From Proteobacteria bacterium UBA1278 (lineage in GTDB: Bacteria; Pseudomonadota; Gammaproteobacteria; Comchoanobacterales; Comchoanobacteraceae), in contig DBUY01000071.1 in NCBI GenBank assembly GCA_002308435.1, forward strand, positions 15,955-33,384: a stretch of 17,430 nt of DNA, given 5' to 3'. The translations under genes were made by a program, and so were the position numbers. Positions 7,044 to 14,254 of the stretch are shown here, piece after piece. Within the stretch, counting starts at the first letter, position 1. Every line of letters begins with the position of its first letter. The notes below the pieces were generated by a model. It was given only the letters and a program-made list of their open reading frames with translations. It was not told where the DNA came from and made no database searches.

Positions 7044-7829
7044 ATGAACCAAATTTTGATGTCTCGCCCTGAGCAGATTCTAGGTGCCTCATCCGCTGAT
7101 CAACGTCATGCAATCATGCAGTGGGACGCTTTGTATGAAAGCTTAACGCAACTTGGGTGTCATGTTCACTTACTGCCATGTTGTCCTTATGTGGAGGATT
7201 TTTTCGCCGTTTCTCGACATGGTTTTGCGCTTGATCAACGCATGCTTCTCTCGTATTCTGGTCATTCTTCGAGCGAAACATCACCTTACCTTTCTGCCTG
7301 GTGCGAGCAATTTTCTTCACCTGAGGATCCAGTACACATTTCGAGAACAAGACTTCATCCTGACCGAGAAACGCCGCTACCATATGCTGGCCATGCCGAT
7401 ACACTCTTTATCGATAATTGTCTGTACTTTGGTTACGGCAGTTATAGCGCGCATGAAATCGCTAATGACCTGATCACCAAAACAGGGAAACGCGTCGTCG
7501 ATCTTTTTATTGACCAGTCACAGCGTTACTTGATTGACACTATTCTCCCGGTTCATGATGGTATGATGCTCTATCATGATCACGGACTTCATCAGAATAG
7601 CCTGTTGGTGCTTGATGGGTGCTTTACGACCGCCACTCTGCAGGATGCTGTTGACTTATGTCCGTCACACAGTCTTATGATTGGCGACCACGCGGTGGTA
7701 CCTGATAATTGCTATGAGACTCAGCGCATGCTAGGCGAACTTGGCTATCAGGTCATTCCAGTTGAGATGAGCGCCTATCAGGCTATGCAGCTTGGTCCGC
7801 GAGGGCTCATCTTACCACTTTTGCAGTGA
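7044..7829 (+). CDS. Pentein-fold protein related to dimethylarginine hydrolase, apparently catalytically dead
   Basis: The 261-residue product aligns by eye along its whole length with DDAH/arginine deiminase-type amidinohydrolases: AIMQWDALYESLTQLGCHVHLL at the N terminus, the VEDFFAVSRHGFAL segment (family: PDMVF-AN-G), PYAGHADTLFIDNCLYFGYG (family: GEGD), VVDLFIDQSQRYLIDT (family: DPRFYHLDT) and a C-terminal GYQVIPVEMSAYQAMQLG. Two catalytic residues look replaced: the His of YHLDT is Leu163 and the nucleophilic Cys of the terminal GGAKC motif is Gly254. The normally conserved Asn of the substrate loop is also gone. I therefore infer a non-catalytic paralogue that may still bind a guanidino compound or a protein. 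The ATG at 7044 was preferred over a TTG at 7014, which lies at the predicted transcript start. Its stop is 6 nt from the converging holB stop. Confidence 0.75.
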   Translation: MNQILMSRPEQILGASSADQRHAIMQWDALYESLTQLGCHVHLLPCCPYVEDFFAVSRHGFALDQRMLLSYSGHSSSETSPYLSAWCEQFSSPEDPVHISRTRLHPDRETPLPYAGHADTLFIDNCLYFGYGSYSAHEIANDLITKTGKRVVDLFIDQSQRYLIDTILPVHDGMMLYHDHGLHQNSLLVLDGCFTTATLQDAVDLCPSHSLMIGDHAVVPDNCYETQRMLGELGYQVIPVEMSAYQAMQLGPRGLILPLLQ

Positions 7830-7835
7830 TTTGTG

Positions 7836-8795
7836 TTAGTGGATTCGGTCTGAAATGACTGATATACACCCCGATTTTCCATGATGAAGCTTTTTCAGTT
7901 TGGTGAGTGTTGACTCGACTCGATAGCGCTGTGTGCTCACCATACCCCGCCTGATACTTTGTATTGATGTGAGGCATACATCAATCATTGCGTGCAGTAC
8001 CGATCTTGCTGGCAGTGGTCCTGTTAGGTGAGACTGATTGATTGCCTCGAAAAACCCTTCGTGAACATCTGGCGTGTCGGATAATGAGAACAGCACTGCG
8101 TATAGACAATGTATAAAGCTTTCATAAATGAGTGTCTCATCAAATCGGCTCAGTTCTTCACTTAATGAGAGCGGTTGCCAATTGGTTGTCACAATACTAT
8201 TTAGTACGACGCTCATCAATATTTGGTACTGGCCGTCTTGAATACATCCAGATATCTCACTGGTTTTGTTCCGATGTGTGAACCTGAGAAATTGGTACTG
8301 TGGTTGTGTGCTGATTAGCTGCTCTACAGGTGTTGATGCCACTGTGGCGAATGTGCTTGTTCCTATAATCTGGCAGCGACTCAATATGGTAGGCAGAAGC
8401 GCGCGGCGACGCTCGGTTTGTACTATTATATACAAGCCTTCTTTTGGCTCCTCTAGCGTCTTTAGGAGTGCGTTCGCACATTGAGTCGTCATCCGTTCTG
8501 CATGCTCGATGTAGATGATTTGACACTGACTAAATCGTGGGCTCCGCTGCACAGCATTGATACATTCACGTACCTGATCTATTTTGATGGCTTGACTTTC
8601 TTCCGGCGCGATGCAGTGATAATCTGGATGTGTATTCTCTTCGAGCATGTAGCACGATCTGCATTGCCGGCAGCCGTTATCAGTCTGATGTTCACACAGA
8701 AGTGTGTATATGACTTGTTGTGCTAGATCATGACCACCTTGGGCATGTGGTTGATCAATACAAGCGGCTTGAGGCCATGTTCTATACTGATTCAT
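7836..8795 (-). CDS. holB: DNA polymerase III delta' subunit, short N terminus
   Basis: The 319-residue product is the delta' clamp-loader subunit. It has the zinc module (LLCEHQTDNGCRQCRSC, four cysteines), THPDYHCIAPE, the IKIDQVRECI segment and the diagnostic ANALLKTLEEP with the downstream ILSRCQ. Delta' carries no working ATP site, so lack of a P-loop is normal. Compared with E. coli HolB the product starts about 16-18 residues late: the first helix before HALLI is missing, and an in-frame TAG 13-15 nt before the ATG blocks extension. No strong ribosome site is visible. The weakly conserved C-terminal collar region looks diverged. The gene is last of mltG-tmk-holB, 26 nt after tmk, the same order as in E. 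coli. Confidence 0.88.
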   Translation of the reverse strand: MNQYRTWPQAACIDQPHAQGGHDLAQQVIYTLLCEHQTDNGCRQCRSCYMLEENTHPDYHCIAPEESQAIKIDQVRECINAVQRSPRFSQCQIIYIEHAERMTTQCANALLKTLEEPKEGLYIIVQTERRRALLPTILSRCQIIGTSTFATVASTPVEQLISTQPQYQFLRFTHRNKTSEISGCIQDGQYQILMSVVLNSIVTTNWQPLSLSEELSRFDETLIYESFIHCLYAVLFSLSDTPDVHEGFFEAINQSHLTGPLPARSVLHAMIDVCLTSIQSIRRGMVSTQRYRVESTLTKLKKLHHGKSGCISVISDRIH

Positions 8796-8821
8796 GGGAA
8801 TAGGCTTCTACCATTTCGACA

Positions 8822-9463
8822 TTAGCGCTTTTTGCTCTTGGCTTTGATCATATCATGAATACATGTCATCACGTTAGCCGAAACTGCTTCTGGATTTTTG
8901 GATGAATCAATGAGTCGAATTCGTGTGGGGTCGTCTTTTGCACGCTGTTGGTATCCCAGCTGGGTTGCGACAAAAAAACTGGCACTCTCTTCGTCGAAGC
9001 GATCTTGATTACCTCGGCTGTAGACACGTTCCAGACATAATTCCACTGGTGCTGTCAAGCAGATAGTTAGATCAGGCATACAGGATTCTATGACCCATTG
9101 GTCCAATGTCTCTAATATCGGTTCGGGTATATGTCGCCCAGCACCTTGGTAAGCGTAGCTCGCATCAACAAATCGATCACTGATCACAATATCTCCGCGC
9201 TCGAGTGCGGGCTTGATGATTGTTTGAATATGCTCATTTCTTGATGCATACATCATTAGCAGTTCGGTCATTGGCAGCATGTTCTTGTTTTCATGCGCCG
9301 TGAGCAGTGTTCGTATGCGTTCGGCGATGGGTGTACCCCCAGGCTCTCTGGTATATATGATCTGACGATCTGGCACCTGTAATTCGGTCTGAATTGACTT
9401 TAGCACTGTTGTTTTCCCAGCACCCTCAATTCCCTCTAGTGAAATAAAAACACCGCTTTTCAT
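8822..9463 (-). CDS. tmk: Thymidylate kinase
   Basis: The 213-residue product (same length as E. coli Tmk) phosphorylates dTMP to dTDP. It has the P-loop GIEGAGKTT, TREPGGTPIAERIR, the DRFVDASYAYQGAGR motif that binds dTMP and the magnesium, the LTAPVELCLERVYSRG segment and a lid with QDRFDEE. The frame is open 144 nt further upstream into mltG, but Tmk proteins begin at this Met; tandem ATGs stand at 9466 and 9463, and GAGGA is 3 nt from the first and 6 nt from the second, so I chose the second. It lies 16 nt after the mltG stop and 26 nt before holB, consistent with one operon. Confidence 0.95.
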   Translation of the reverse strand: MKSGVFISLEGIEGAGKTTVLKSIQTELQVPDRQIIYTREPGGTPIAERIRTLLTAHENKNMLPMTELLMMYASRNEHIQTIIKPALERGDIVISDRFVDASYAYQGAGRHIPEPILETLDQWVIESCMPDLTICLTAPVELCLERVYSRGNQDRFDEESASFFVATQLGYQQRAKDDPTRIRLIDSSKNPEAVSANVMTCIHDMIKAKSKKR

Positions 9464-9479
9464 CATGGATCCTCGATTG

Positions 9480-10532
9480 TTAACGATTAGTATGCACTTT
9501 TGATCGTTGCTTTTGAACTTGTTTTTGTGCTCGATGGTCTGCAAAGCTTGTTGTGAATATATGTCGATATGGATGTGCACCATCGAGCACGTAATAGAGC
9601 GCTCCAAACTTAAACGGATGTAAGGCAGCGTGGATTGCAGCGTGACTGGGCATACCGATTGGTGTTGGTGGTAGACCTCTTCTTGTGTAGGTATTGTATG
9701 CGCTGTCTCGCTTGAGGTCGCTGTGTTTCAATCGTGCCTGGTGCCTGCCCATACCATAGATCACTGACGCATCTATTTGCAGTGGCATGTTGACACGAAT
9801 CCGATTCAAAATCACTGCTGCAATTTTTGAGTACTCTGCAGGAAACCCACTCTCGCGTTCGATGAGCGACGCTACGATTAGTGCTTGGTATGGCGTTGCA
9901 TAATTTGTTGTCTTGTCTCTTGATTCCCACTCATGCATTAGGGTGTTCACTTGCTGACTCACAGCTGTTTTGACAATTGAGCGGTCGCTGATACCACGTT
10001 TGAATTTATAAGTATCCGGCATGAGTAAGCCCTCAAGACTGATCAGTGCCTTACCACCTCGTAGGGTATACTTAAAGTCGCGATTAATTTCCTCTAGGAT
10101 CTGCTGATCCTTCGATATCGTGAACTGTTGATGAGCATGTAAGGATTGCTTGACCTGTTTCCACTGCCAGCCCTCAATAATTGTTATTTTTTCAAGTAGA
10201 GAAGCGCCCCGAGCAATCTTATTGACAAGGGTAAGCAGTGTGTCGGTGTCATTGATTTCGTATAAACCAGCCTGCATTGATGATGACGGATACTGCGATA
10301 TATAAGCGACAGTGAAATGTGTTGCTGCGCTGACTAGGCCGCGATCTTCGAGTTGACTTGCAAATCGGCGGACTTGAATGCCGCGCTCAACAACCACTTC
10401 CTCGTACTGACCCGGCGACAATATGGTTCTCACTGCAATGTCGACATATACGTTGAGCACATACAGTGTCAGCATGACACATAAAAACAGTGCAAGTGCA
10501 GTGGCACCCCGAAATAAGTGAGTCAGTTTCAT
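9480..10532 (-). CDS. mltG: Endolytic murein transglycosylase MltG
   Basis: The 350-residue product is the inner-membrane lytic transglycosylase that cuts nascent peptidoglycan strands and sets their length. A single N-terminal membrane segment (residues 9-30) is followed by a periplasmic domain with a LysM-like part (GIQVRRFASQLEDRGLV, about 51-67) and the YceG catalytic domain. The catalytic Glu is E225 in IVASLIERESG, and LQIDASVIYGMG and AYNTYTRRGLPPTPIG are family signatures. E. coli MltG is 340 residues. There is no clear Shine-Dalgarno before the ATG. It heads mltG-tmk-holB behind its own promoter-like site. pabC, which often stands between fabF and mltG, is absent; an unrelated gene occupies that place. 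Confidence 0.93.
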   Translation of the reverse strand: MKLTHLFRGATALALFLCVMLTLYVLNVYVDIAVRTILSPGQYEEVVVERGIQVRRFASQLEDRGLVSAATHFTVAYISQYPSSSMQAGLYEINDTDTLLTLVNKIARGASLLEKITIIEGWQWKQVKQSLHAHQQFTISKDQQILEEINRDFKYTLRGGKALISLEGLLMPDTYKFKRGISDRSIVKTAVSQQVNTLMHEWESRDKTTNYATPYQALIVASLIERESGFPAEYSKIAAVILNRIRVNMPLQIDASVIYGMGRHQARLKHSDLKRDSAYNTYTRRGLPPTPIGMPSHAAIHAALHPFKFGALYYVLDGAHPYRHIFTTSFADHRAQKQVQKQRSKVHTNR

Positions 10533-10557
10533 ATACGAGTTATTTGTTAACTCTGTT

Positions 10558-10585
10558 ATTCTAATTCATTGGTTTCAAAGTGCAA
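10558..10585 (-). promoter_or_regulatory. Promoter-like site before mltG
   Basis: On the minus strand TTGCAC (10585-10580), 16 nt, TAGAAT (10563-10558). The start would lie about 20 nt before the mltG ATG. The same layout, TTGCAA-16-TAGAAT, stands before fabG, which supports it as a real signal. Confidence 0.55.
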
Positions 10586-10711
10586 TCAATCAGACGATTT
10601 CATTGAAATTCGCTCTGACTCTTGATCAGGTCATGCTTTGTGTTTTGGCTCAGTGCCCTGTTATCATTAACAATCAAGTGATCTCTTTAATTGTGAGCAA
10701 TCGTGAGCTGC

Positions 10712-11374
10712 TTACGATTGCTGACGATGTCTTATTGCAGAATCTGAAACATCAGCATCTGGATTCTCACACATCTCTTCCAACAACTCTTTGGTTAAAT
10801 TGATATCGCGCTTATTTGCGCTTTTATCGAAGTAGACCGTACATTGAATACGTCGCTCAGCATTATCCTCTTGCGAATCGTCCCACCACATTTTATAGGC
10901 TGTCACGGGCTGTATCTTTTCAATGATATTCATCACTGGATAATACTTCTTTTTGATTGTGCCATAGGATGAAGTTAAATCCAGCGCGTACTTACATTCA
11001 GATGTAAAGTTCAGTATATCACTTTTTGGTCGTTGGCCGTCCTCGACTTCATTTTTTGACTGAACGTGATATACACCACCGTTATTATCTTTTCCGCACA
11101 CGAAAAACCGATGCTTCCATCTTCCATTATCAGTAAACTCACATTCTGAGTAGTACGGGTCATTACTTCGATCGTACGCTGCAAGTGCGTTCTCAGTTGG
11201 CCTAAAAACGTTATCTTTTGGATTGACTCTTGGATTAATTGCATTCGGCGGGAGACCGTTTTTGAGTTTTCTGTACTTTATGTTGTGTTTTGGTAGATTA
11301 TCCTGTTTCCAGCACGTACTAGCGTGCTTTATTTTTGATCGATTCTCGTCGAAAAAATTAGTTGTATATGTCAT
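10712..11374 (-). CDS. Unrecognised soluble protein inside the fab/mltG cluster
   Basis: The 220-residue product is not one I recognise. It is hydrophilic with no signal peptide or membrane segment, so cytosolic or delivered elsewhere. The N-terminal half is basic and rich in Asn/Pro/Lys (KYRKLKNGLPPNAINPR); the middle is aromatic and strand-like (YYSECEFTDNGRWKHRFFV, GGVYHVQSK); the C-terminal third has YKMWWDDSQ, a strand RRIQCTVYFDK and an acidic helix LTKELLEEMCENPDADVSD. Five cysteines are scattered without a metal pattern. A very good promoter lies 25-50 nt upstream, which argues it is expressed. It sits between fabF and mltG, where pabC is often found, and bears no likeness to PabC. 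Could be a horizontally gained cargo gene or host-directed protein; both are guesses. Confidence 0.72.
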   Translation of the reverse strand: MTYTTNFFDENRSKIKHASTCWKQDNLPKHNIKYRKLKNGLPPNAINPRVNPKDNVFRPTENALAAYDRSNDPYYSECEFTDNGRWKHRFFVCGKDNNGGVYHVQSKNEVEDGQRPKSDILNFTSECKYALDLTSSYGTIKKKYYPVMNIIEKIQPVTAYKMWWDDSQEDNAERRIQCTVYFDKSANKRDINLTKELLEEMCENPDADVSDSAIRHRQQS

Positions 11375-11397
11375 CTTGTTATTGTTTTGGTTTTCCT

Positions 11398-11426
11398 ATT
11401 TTATCACGAGCCCGCTTCTTCGTCAA
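11398..11426 (-). promoter_or_regulatory. Sigma-70-like promoter for the orphan gene
   Basis: On the minus strand TTGACG (11426-11421), 17 nt, TAAAAT (11403-11398): 5/6 and 5/6 matches at ideal spacing. Transcription would start about 18-20 nt before the ATG at 11374. Confidence 0.7.
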
Positions 11427-11834
11427 TACCATGATTAATGTGTGAATTTCTATACACCTGGACAGAGTCGTTATGCGACATATCTAGACACAGAGATTGA
11501 TGCACAATACGTCTTTCATCTCTGATTACTATCATGATTACGCTAATACGGTCTTTTGCCTGTCGACAATTTTTTCAATCAAATTCCCAATCAAAGATAA
11601 TATAATACACAATATACATGAACGCGCTATTGAGCTTTAGCATCCCAAAGCATCTAAATCACCCTCAAAATTGAGCGATTTACTGTTTGTCTTTCTTTGT
11701 GTTATATTGTTGGCAATTAGGTAATGGTTGTGCAGTGCTGCATAGCCAAAGCACGTCAGTAAGTCAGAATAACTCTGGTTTAGAAATCCAGATTTACCAG
11801 GTAGCGTGATGAATTGTGATACGTAGTCAGTCTG
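11427..11834. other. Non-coding stretch between fabF and the orphan gene
   Basis: About 400 nt without a credible gene. It holds an imperfect inverted repeat at 11655-11682 (TAAATC..CTCAA / TTGAG.GATTTA) and, near the fabF stop, overlapping alternative hairpins built from TCTGG (11774-11778 area), CCAGA and ACCAG. No T-run makes either a clear terminator. The plus strand has TTTACT-18-TATATT around 11680-11710, which could drive a short RNA antisense to the end of fabF, but nothing else supports that. No tRNA is seen. Confidence 0.5.
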
Positions 11835-13079
11835 TCAATCGTCACCTGTTGACAGAACGAGTGATGCGTTTGTTCCACCGAATCCGAATGAATTGCTGAT
11901 TGCATGGCGCATTTTGTGCGCACGCATTTCATGAGGGACAAAGTCAAGGTCACAACCTGGTGATGGCTCATAACAATTGATGGTTGGTGGCACAGATTGT
12001 TGGTCAAGTGACATCAACGTAATGATTGCCTCAATCGCACCGGCAGCACCGAGCGTATGACCATGCATTGATTTTGTTGAGGATACCATTAATTTGTCTG
12101 CATGGTCTCCGAAAGCACGCCGTATCGCTAATGGCTCGATTTGATCACCAATCGGTGTTGATGTCGCGTGCGCATTGATGTATGCGATATCTTCAGGACT
12201 GATTTTTGCTTTTCTCAGCGCATTGGTGATGCAGCGCGCTGCCCCACTGCCATCAGCGGATGGTTGTGTCATGTGGTATGCATCTGCATTCATGCCATAC
12301 CCACTTAATTCTCCCAGGATGGTGGCTCCTCTTCTTTTGGCGTGATCGTATCCTTCCAGTATCAATATGCCTGCACCATCTGCAATTACAAATCCATCAC
12401 GGTCTTTGTCCCATGGCCGACTGGCATGCTCAGGATTATCGTTATTGGGACTGAGTGCACGCATGGCTGAAAAGCCACCACTTCCCATAGCAACAGTAGC
12501 ATGCTCAGATCCACCACAAATCATGATGTCTGCACCGTCTGATTCAATAATCTGAGATGCTGAGATGATACTGTGTGCACCGGTTGCGCATGCCGAAACC
12601 AAAGAGAAATTGGGACCACGGAATCCGCTCTCTAAAGAAACAAAGCCCGATGACATATTGACCAGTGATGCGGGAATCCAAAATGGAGACAACTTGCTCG
12701 CATTATTACTGTTCACCTTGTGGGATTCGTTTTGAATAGTCTCTAGGCCGCCAATTCCAGAACCGATACAGACTCCAGCTCTATCGAGGTTAATTGTCTC
12801 GTCGTGGTTATTCAGTCCAGCCATTTTCATCGCTTGCCTGGTTGCAACTAATGCATATTCAATGAATGGATCGTATCGACGCTGCTCTTTTTTTGTGAAG
12901 TGATCATCTGATTTATAGTCCCAAATGCGGCCACCTATTTTAGATCGGATGTCATTAAAGAGCGGGTCAGATATCTTTCTAATTCCACTCTTGCTCTGAC
13001 TTAGCGAGTTCCAGGTACTCTCTGGATTAACACCGAGTGGTGTCAGCATTCCGTACCCGGTTATGACCACACGAGACAT
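11835..13079 (-). CDS. fabF: 3-oxoacyl-[acyl carrier protein] synthase II
   Basis: The 414-residue product is the elongating condensing enzyme of type II fatty-acid synthesis, joining malonyl-ACP to growing acyl-ACP. The catalytic triad is present: Cys164 in VSACATGAHS, His304 in NAHATSTPIGD and His341 in MHGHTLGAAGA, with Lys336 in SSTKSMHG, one residue off E. coli numbering. MSRVVITGYGMLTPLG opens the thiolase fold and NSFGFGGTNAS closes it. Small departures from the family consensus are Ala for Gly after the first active-site His (NAHATS for NAHGTS) and MHGH for MTGH. It starts 2 nt after the acpP stop. The two are therefore co-translated. No T-run terminator is visible behind it. Confidence 0.96.
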   Translation of the reverse strand: MSRVVITGYGMLTPLGVNPESTWNSLSQSKSGIRKISDPLFNDIRSKIGGRIWDYKSDDHFTKKEQRRYDPFIEYALVATRQAMKMAGLNNHDETINLDRAGVCIGSGIGGLETIQNESHKVNSNNASKLSPFWIPASLVNMSSGFVSLESGFRGPNFSLVSACATGAHSIISASQIIESDGADIMICGGSEHATVAMGSGGFSAMRALSPNNDNPEHASRPWDKDRDGFVIADGAGILILEGYDHAKRRGATILGELSGYGMNADAYHMTQPSADGSGAARCITNALRKAKISPEDIAYINAHATSTPIGDQIEPLAIRRAFGDHADKLMVSSTKSMHGHTLGAAGAIEAIITLMSLDQQSVPPTINCYEPSPGCDLDFVPHEMRAHKMRHAISNSFGFGGTNASLVLSTGDD

Positions 13080-13081
13080 GG

Positions 13082-13336
13082 TTATTTGCCGTCTTTAAAG
13101 TGGGCTTCTATTTTTTCAACTGCTTGTTTTACAGTGGTGATTTTTTCGGCTTCCTCGTCAGGAATATTCACTTCGAACTCTTCCTCTAATGCGAGCACAA
13201 GCTCTACTGTGTCAAGTGAGTCAGCCCCGAGGTCATCAACGAAGGATGATTCCATTTTAATTGTGCTTTTGTCTAGGTCAAGTTGGTCAGCAATGATACT
13301 AAGTACTTTGTCTTTGATGTTCTCTTTTGATGTCAT
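13082..13336 (-). CDS. acpP: Acyl carrier protein
   Basis: The 84-residue, highly acidic product is ACP. The phosphopantetheine attachment serine is Ser40 in DDLGADSLDTVELVLALEEEF, with the usual helix I (KDKVLSIIADQL) before it and helix III/IV (EEAEKITTVKQAVEKIEAHF) after. GGGAG-type ribosome site GGGAG lies 7 nt before the ATG. A separate promoter-like site lies in the end of fabG, as expected for a protein needed in large amounts. fabF follows after 2 nt. Confidence 0.97.
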   Translation of the reverse strand: MTSKENIKDKVLSIIADQLDLDKSTIKMESSFVDDLGADSLDTVELVLALEEEFEVNIPDEEAEKITTVKQAVEKIEAHFKDGK

Positions 13337-13365
13337 TTGGGTGCTCCCATAGAATTTGTGATTCT

Positions 13366-13393
13366 AATATACCACGTCATCATAGCATTACAA
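13366..13393 (-). promoter_or_regulatory. Promoter-like site and hairpin before acpP
   Basis: On the minus strand TTGTAA (13393-13388), 16 nt, TATATT (13371-13366), starting inside the last codons of fabG. Directly after it, TAGAAT-cacaa-ATTCTA (13366-13350) can fold into a 6-bp hairpin at the 5' end of the acpP leader, just before the ribosome site. An acpP-specific promoter would raise ACP output over FabG; E. coli acpP is also known to have its own promoter. Confidence 0.55.
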
Positions 13394-14123
13394 GCCCGCC
13401 ATTTATATCAAGACATGTCCCGGTCATGTACGCCGATTGCTGTGACATGAGAAACTCAACGGCATGGGCTATATCACTTGCGCTGCCTAATCGGCCCATT
13501 GGTATTTTCTGTAATACTTGTTTGCGCTGTTCTTCATTCATAAAATTCAACATATCTGTCTCAATAAACCCTGGGCATATGCAGTTGACAGTTATATTAC
13601 GGCTAGCTACCTCGGCCGCTAGCGATTTACTAAACCCGACAACACCAGCTTTTGCTGCAGCGTAGTTGGCTTGCCCTGCGTTACCGATGCGTGCTACTAC
13701 TGAGCTAATGTTGATGATTCGGCCCCAACGTTTACGTATCATTCCTTTGGTGCACGCCTGACTTAGGTGAAAAATTGCTGTCAAGTTTGCTTGTATCACG
13801 TCGTTCCATTCACCAGGTTTCATTCGAAGTAGTAAATTGTCACGCGTGATCCCGGCGTTGTTAATCAGGACATCTGGCATTCGATCAAACGTCGCTTTTA
13901 CTGTTTCAAGTAGCTGTATGTGACTGTCTTGACTCAATGCATTCCACAACAGCGCTATTCCTTGTGTTTTATGTTGGTCCAATATTTCTTGTATTGCTTT
14001 TTGCCCCGTCTCGCCCGTCGCAGTCGCGACAATTACCCCTGCTTTAGTTTGGCATAACTTATGTAATATCGCTTGACCGATTCCGCGGCTAGCGCCAGTT
14101 AATAAAATCAACTTTTCTGACAT
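13380..14123 (-). CDS. fabG: 3-oxoacyl-[acyl carrier protein] reductase
   Basis: The 247-residue product is the NADPH-dependent reductase of fatty-acid elongation, an SDR-family Rossmann protein. LLTGASRGIGQAI binds the cofactor, LINNAGITRDNLLLRM is the NNAG motif, and the active site is Ser141 (NISSVVARIGNAG), Tyr154 and Lys158 (NYAAAKAG), with CPGFIETDM after it. Length is normal (E. coli 244). It heads the fabG-acpP-fabF run, 42 nt before acpP, and diverges from fabH. fabD, its usual upstream neighbour, is not present. Confidence 0.96.
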   Translation of the reverse strand: MSEKLILLTGASRGIGQAILHKLCQTKAGVIVATATGETGQKAIQEILDQHKTQGIALLWNALSQDSHIQLLETVKATFDRMPDVLINNAGITRDNLLLRMKPGEWNDVIQANLTAIFHLSQACTKGMIRKRWGRIINISSVVARIGNAGQANYAAAKAGVVGFSKSLAAEVASRNITVNCICPGFIETDMLNFMNEEQRKQVLQKIPMGRLGSASDIAHAVEFLMSQQSAYMTGTCLDINGGLVML

Positions 14124-14149
14124 ATTTCGTCTTTATCTTGCGTGTTTGT

Positions 14150-14177
14150 ATTCTAGCATGGGACCTACTGATTGCAA
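14150..14177 (-). promoter_or_regulatory. Promoter-like site before fabG
   Basis: On the minus strand TTGCAA (14177-14172), 16 nt, TAGAAT (14155-14150); the start would be about 20 nt before the fabG ATG. It lies back to back with the fabH promoter. Confidence 0.6.
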
Positions 14178-14198
14178 AATCACATGGTCATGCCGTGC

Positions 14199-14227
14199 TT
14201 TACAATATCTGATGATTTTCGTATAGT
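14199..14227 (+). promoter_or_regulatory. Promoter for fabH
   Basis: TTTACA (14199-14204), 17 nt, TATAGT (14222-14227): 5/6 and 5/6 matches at ideal spacing. The start falls near 14234, leaving a leader of about 20 nt without a Shine-Dalgarno before the GTG start. Confidence 0.7.
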
Positions 14228-14254
14228 AAGAACATTCTGCTTTTTCTTATTGCT

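Noticed and set aside
9464..9607. N-terminal extension of tmk into mltG
   Set aside because: Tmk family proteins begin at the MKSGVFISLEG block, which has its own ribosome site; the extension is the shadow of mltG.
10603..10803. 66-codon plus-strand frame beginning with TTG, overlapping the end of the orphan gene
   Set aside because: No ribosome site, weak start, antisense overlap with a better supported gene, and no recognisable motif.
11680..11760. Plus-strand promoter-like TTTACT/TATATT with a 12-codon reading frame (ATG at about 11724)
   Set aside because: The spacing is 18 nt, the frame is tiny and nothing downstream on that strand is a gene; not enough support for a leader peptide or small RNA.
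13086..13352. 88-codon plus-strand frame opposite acpP
   Set aside because: Ser-rich mirror of the acidic ACP codons; no promoter or ribosome site.
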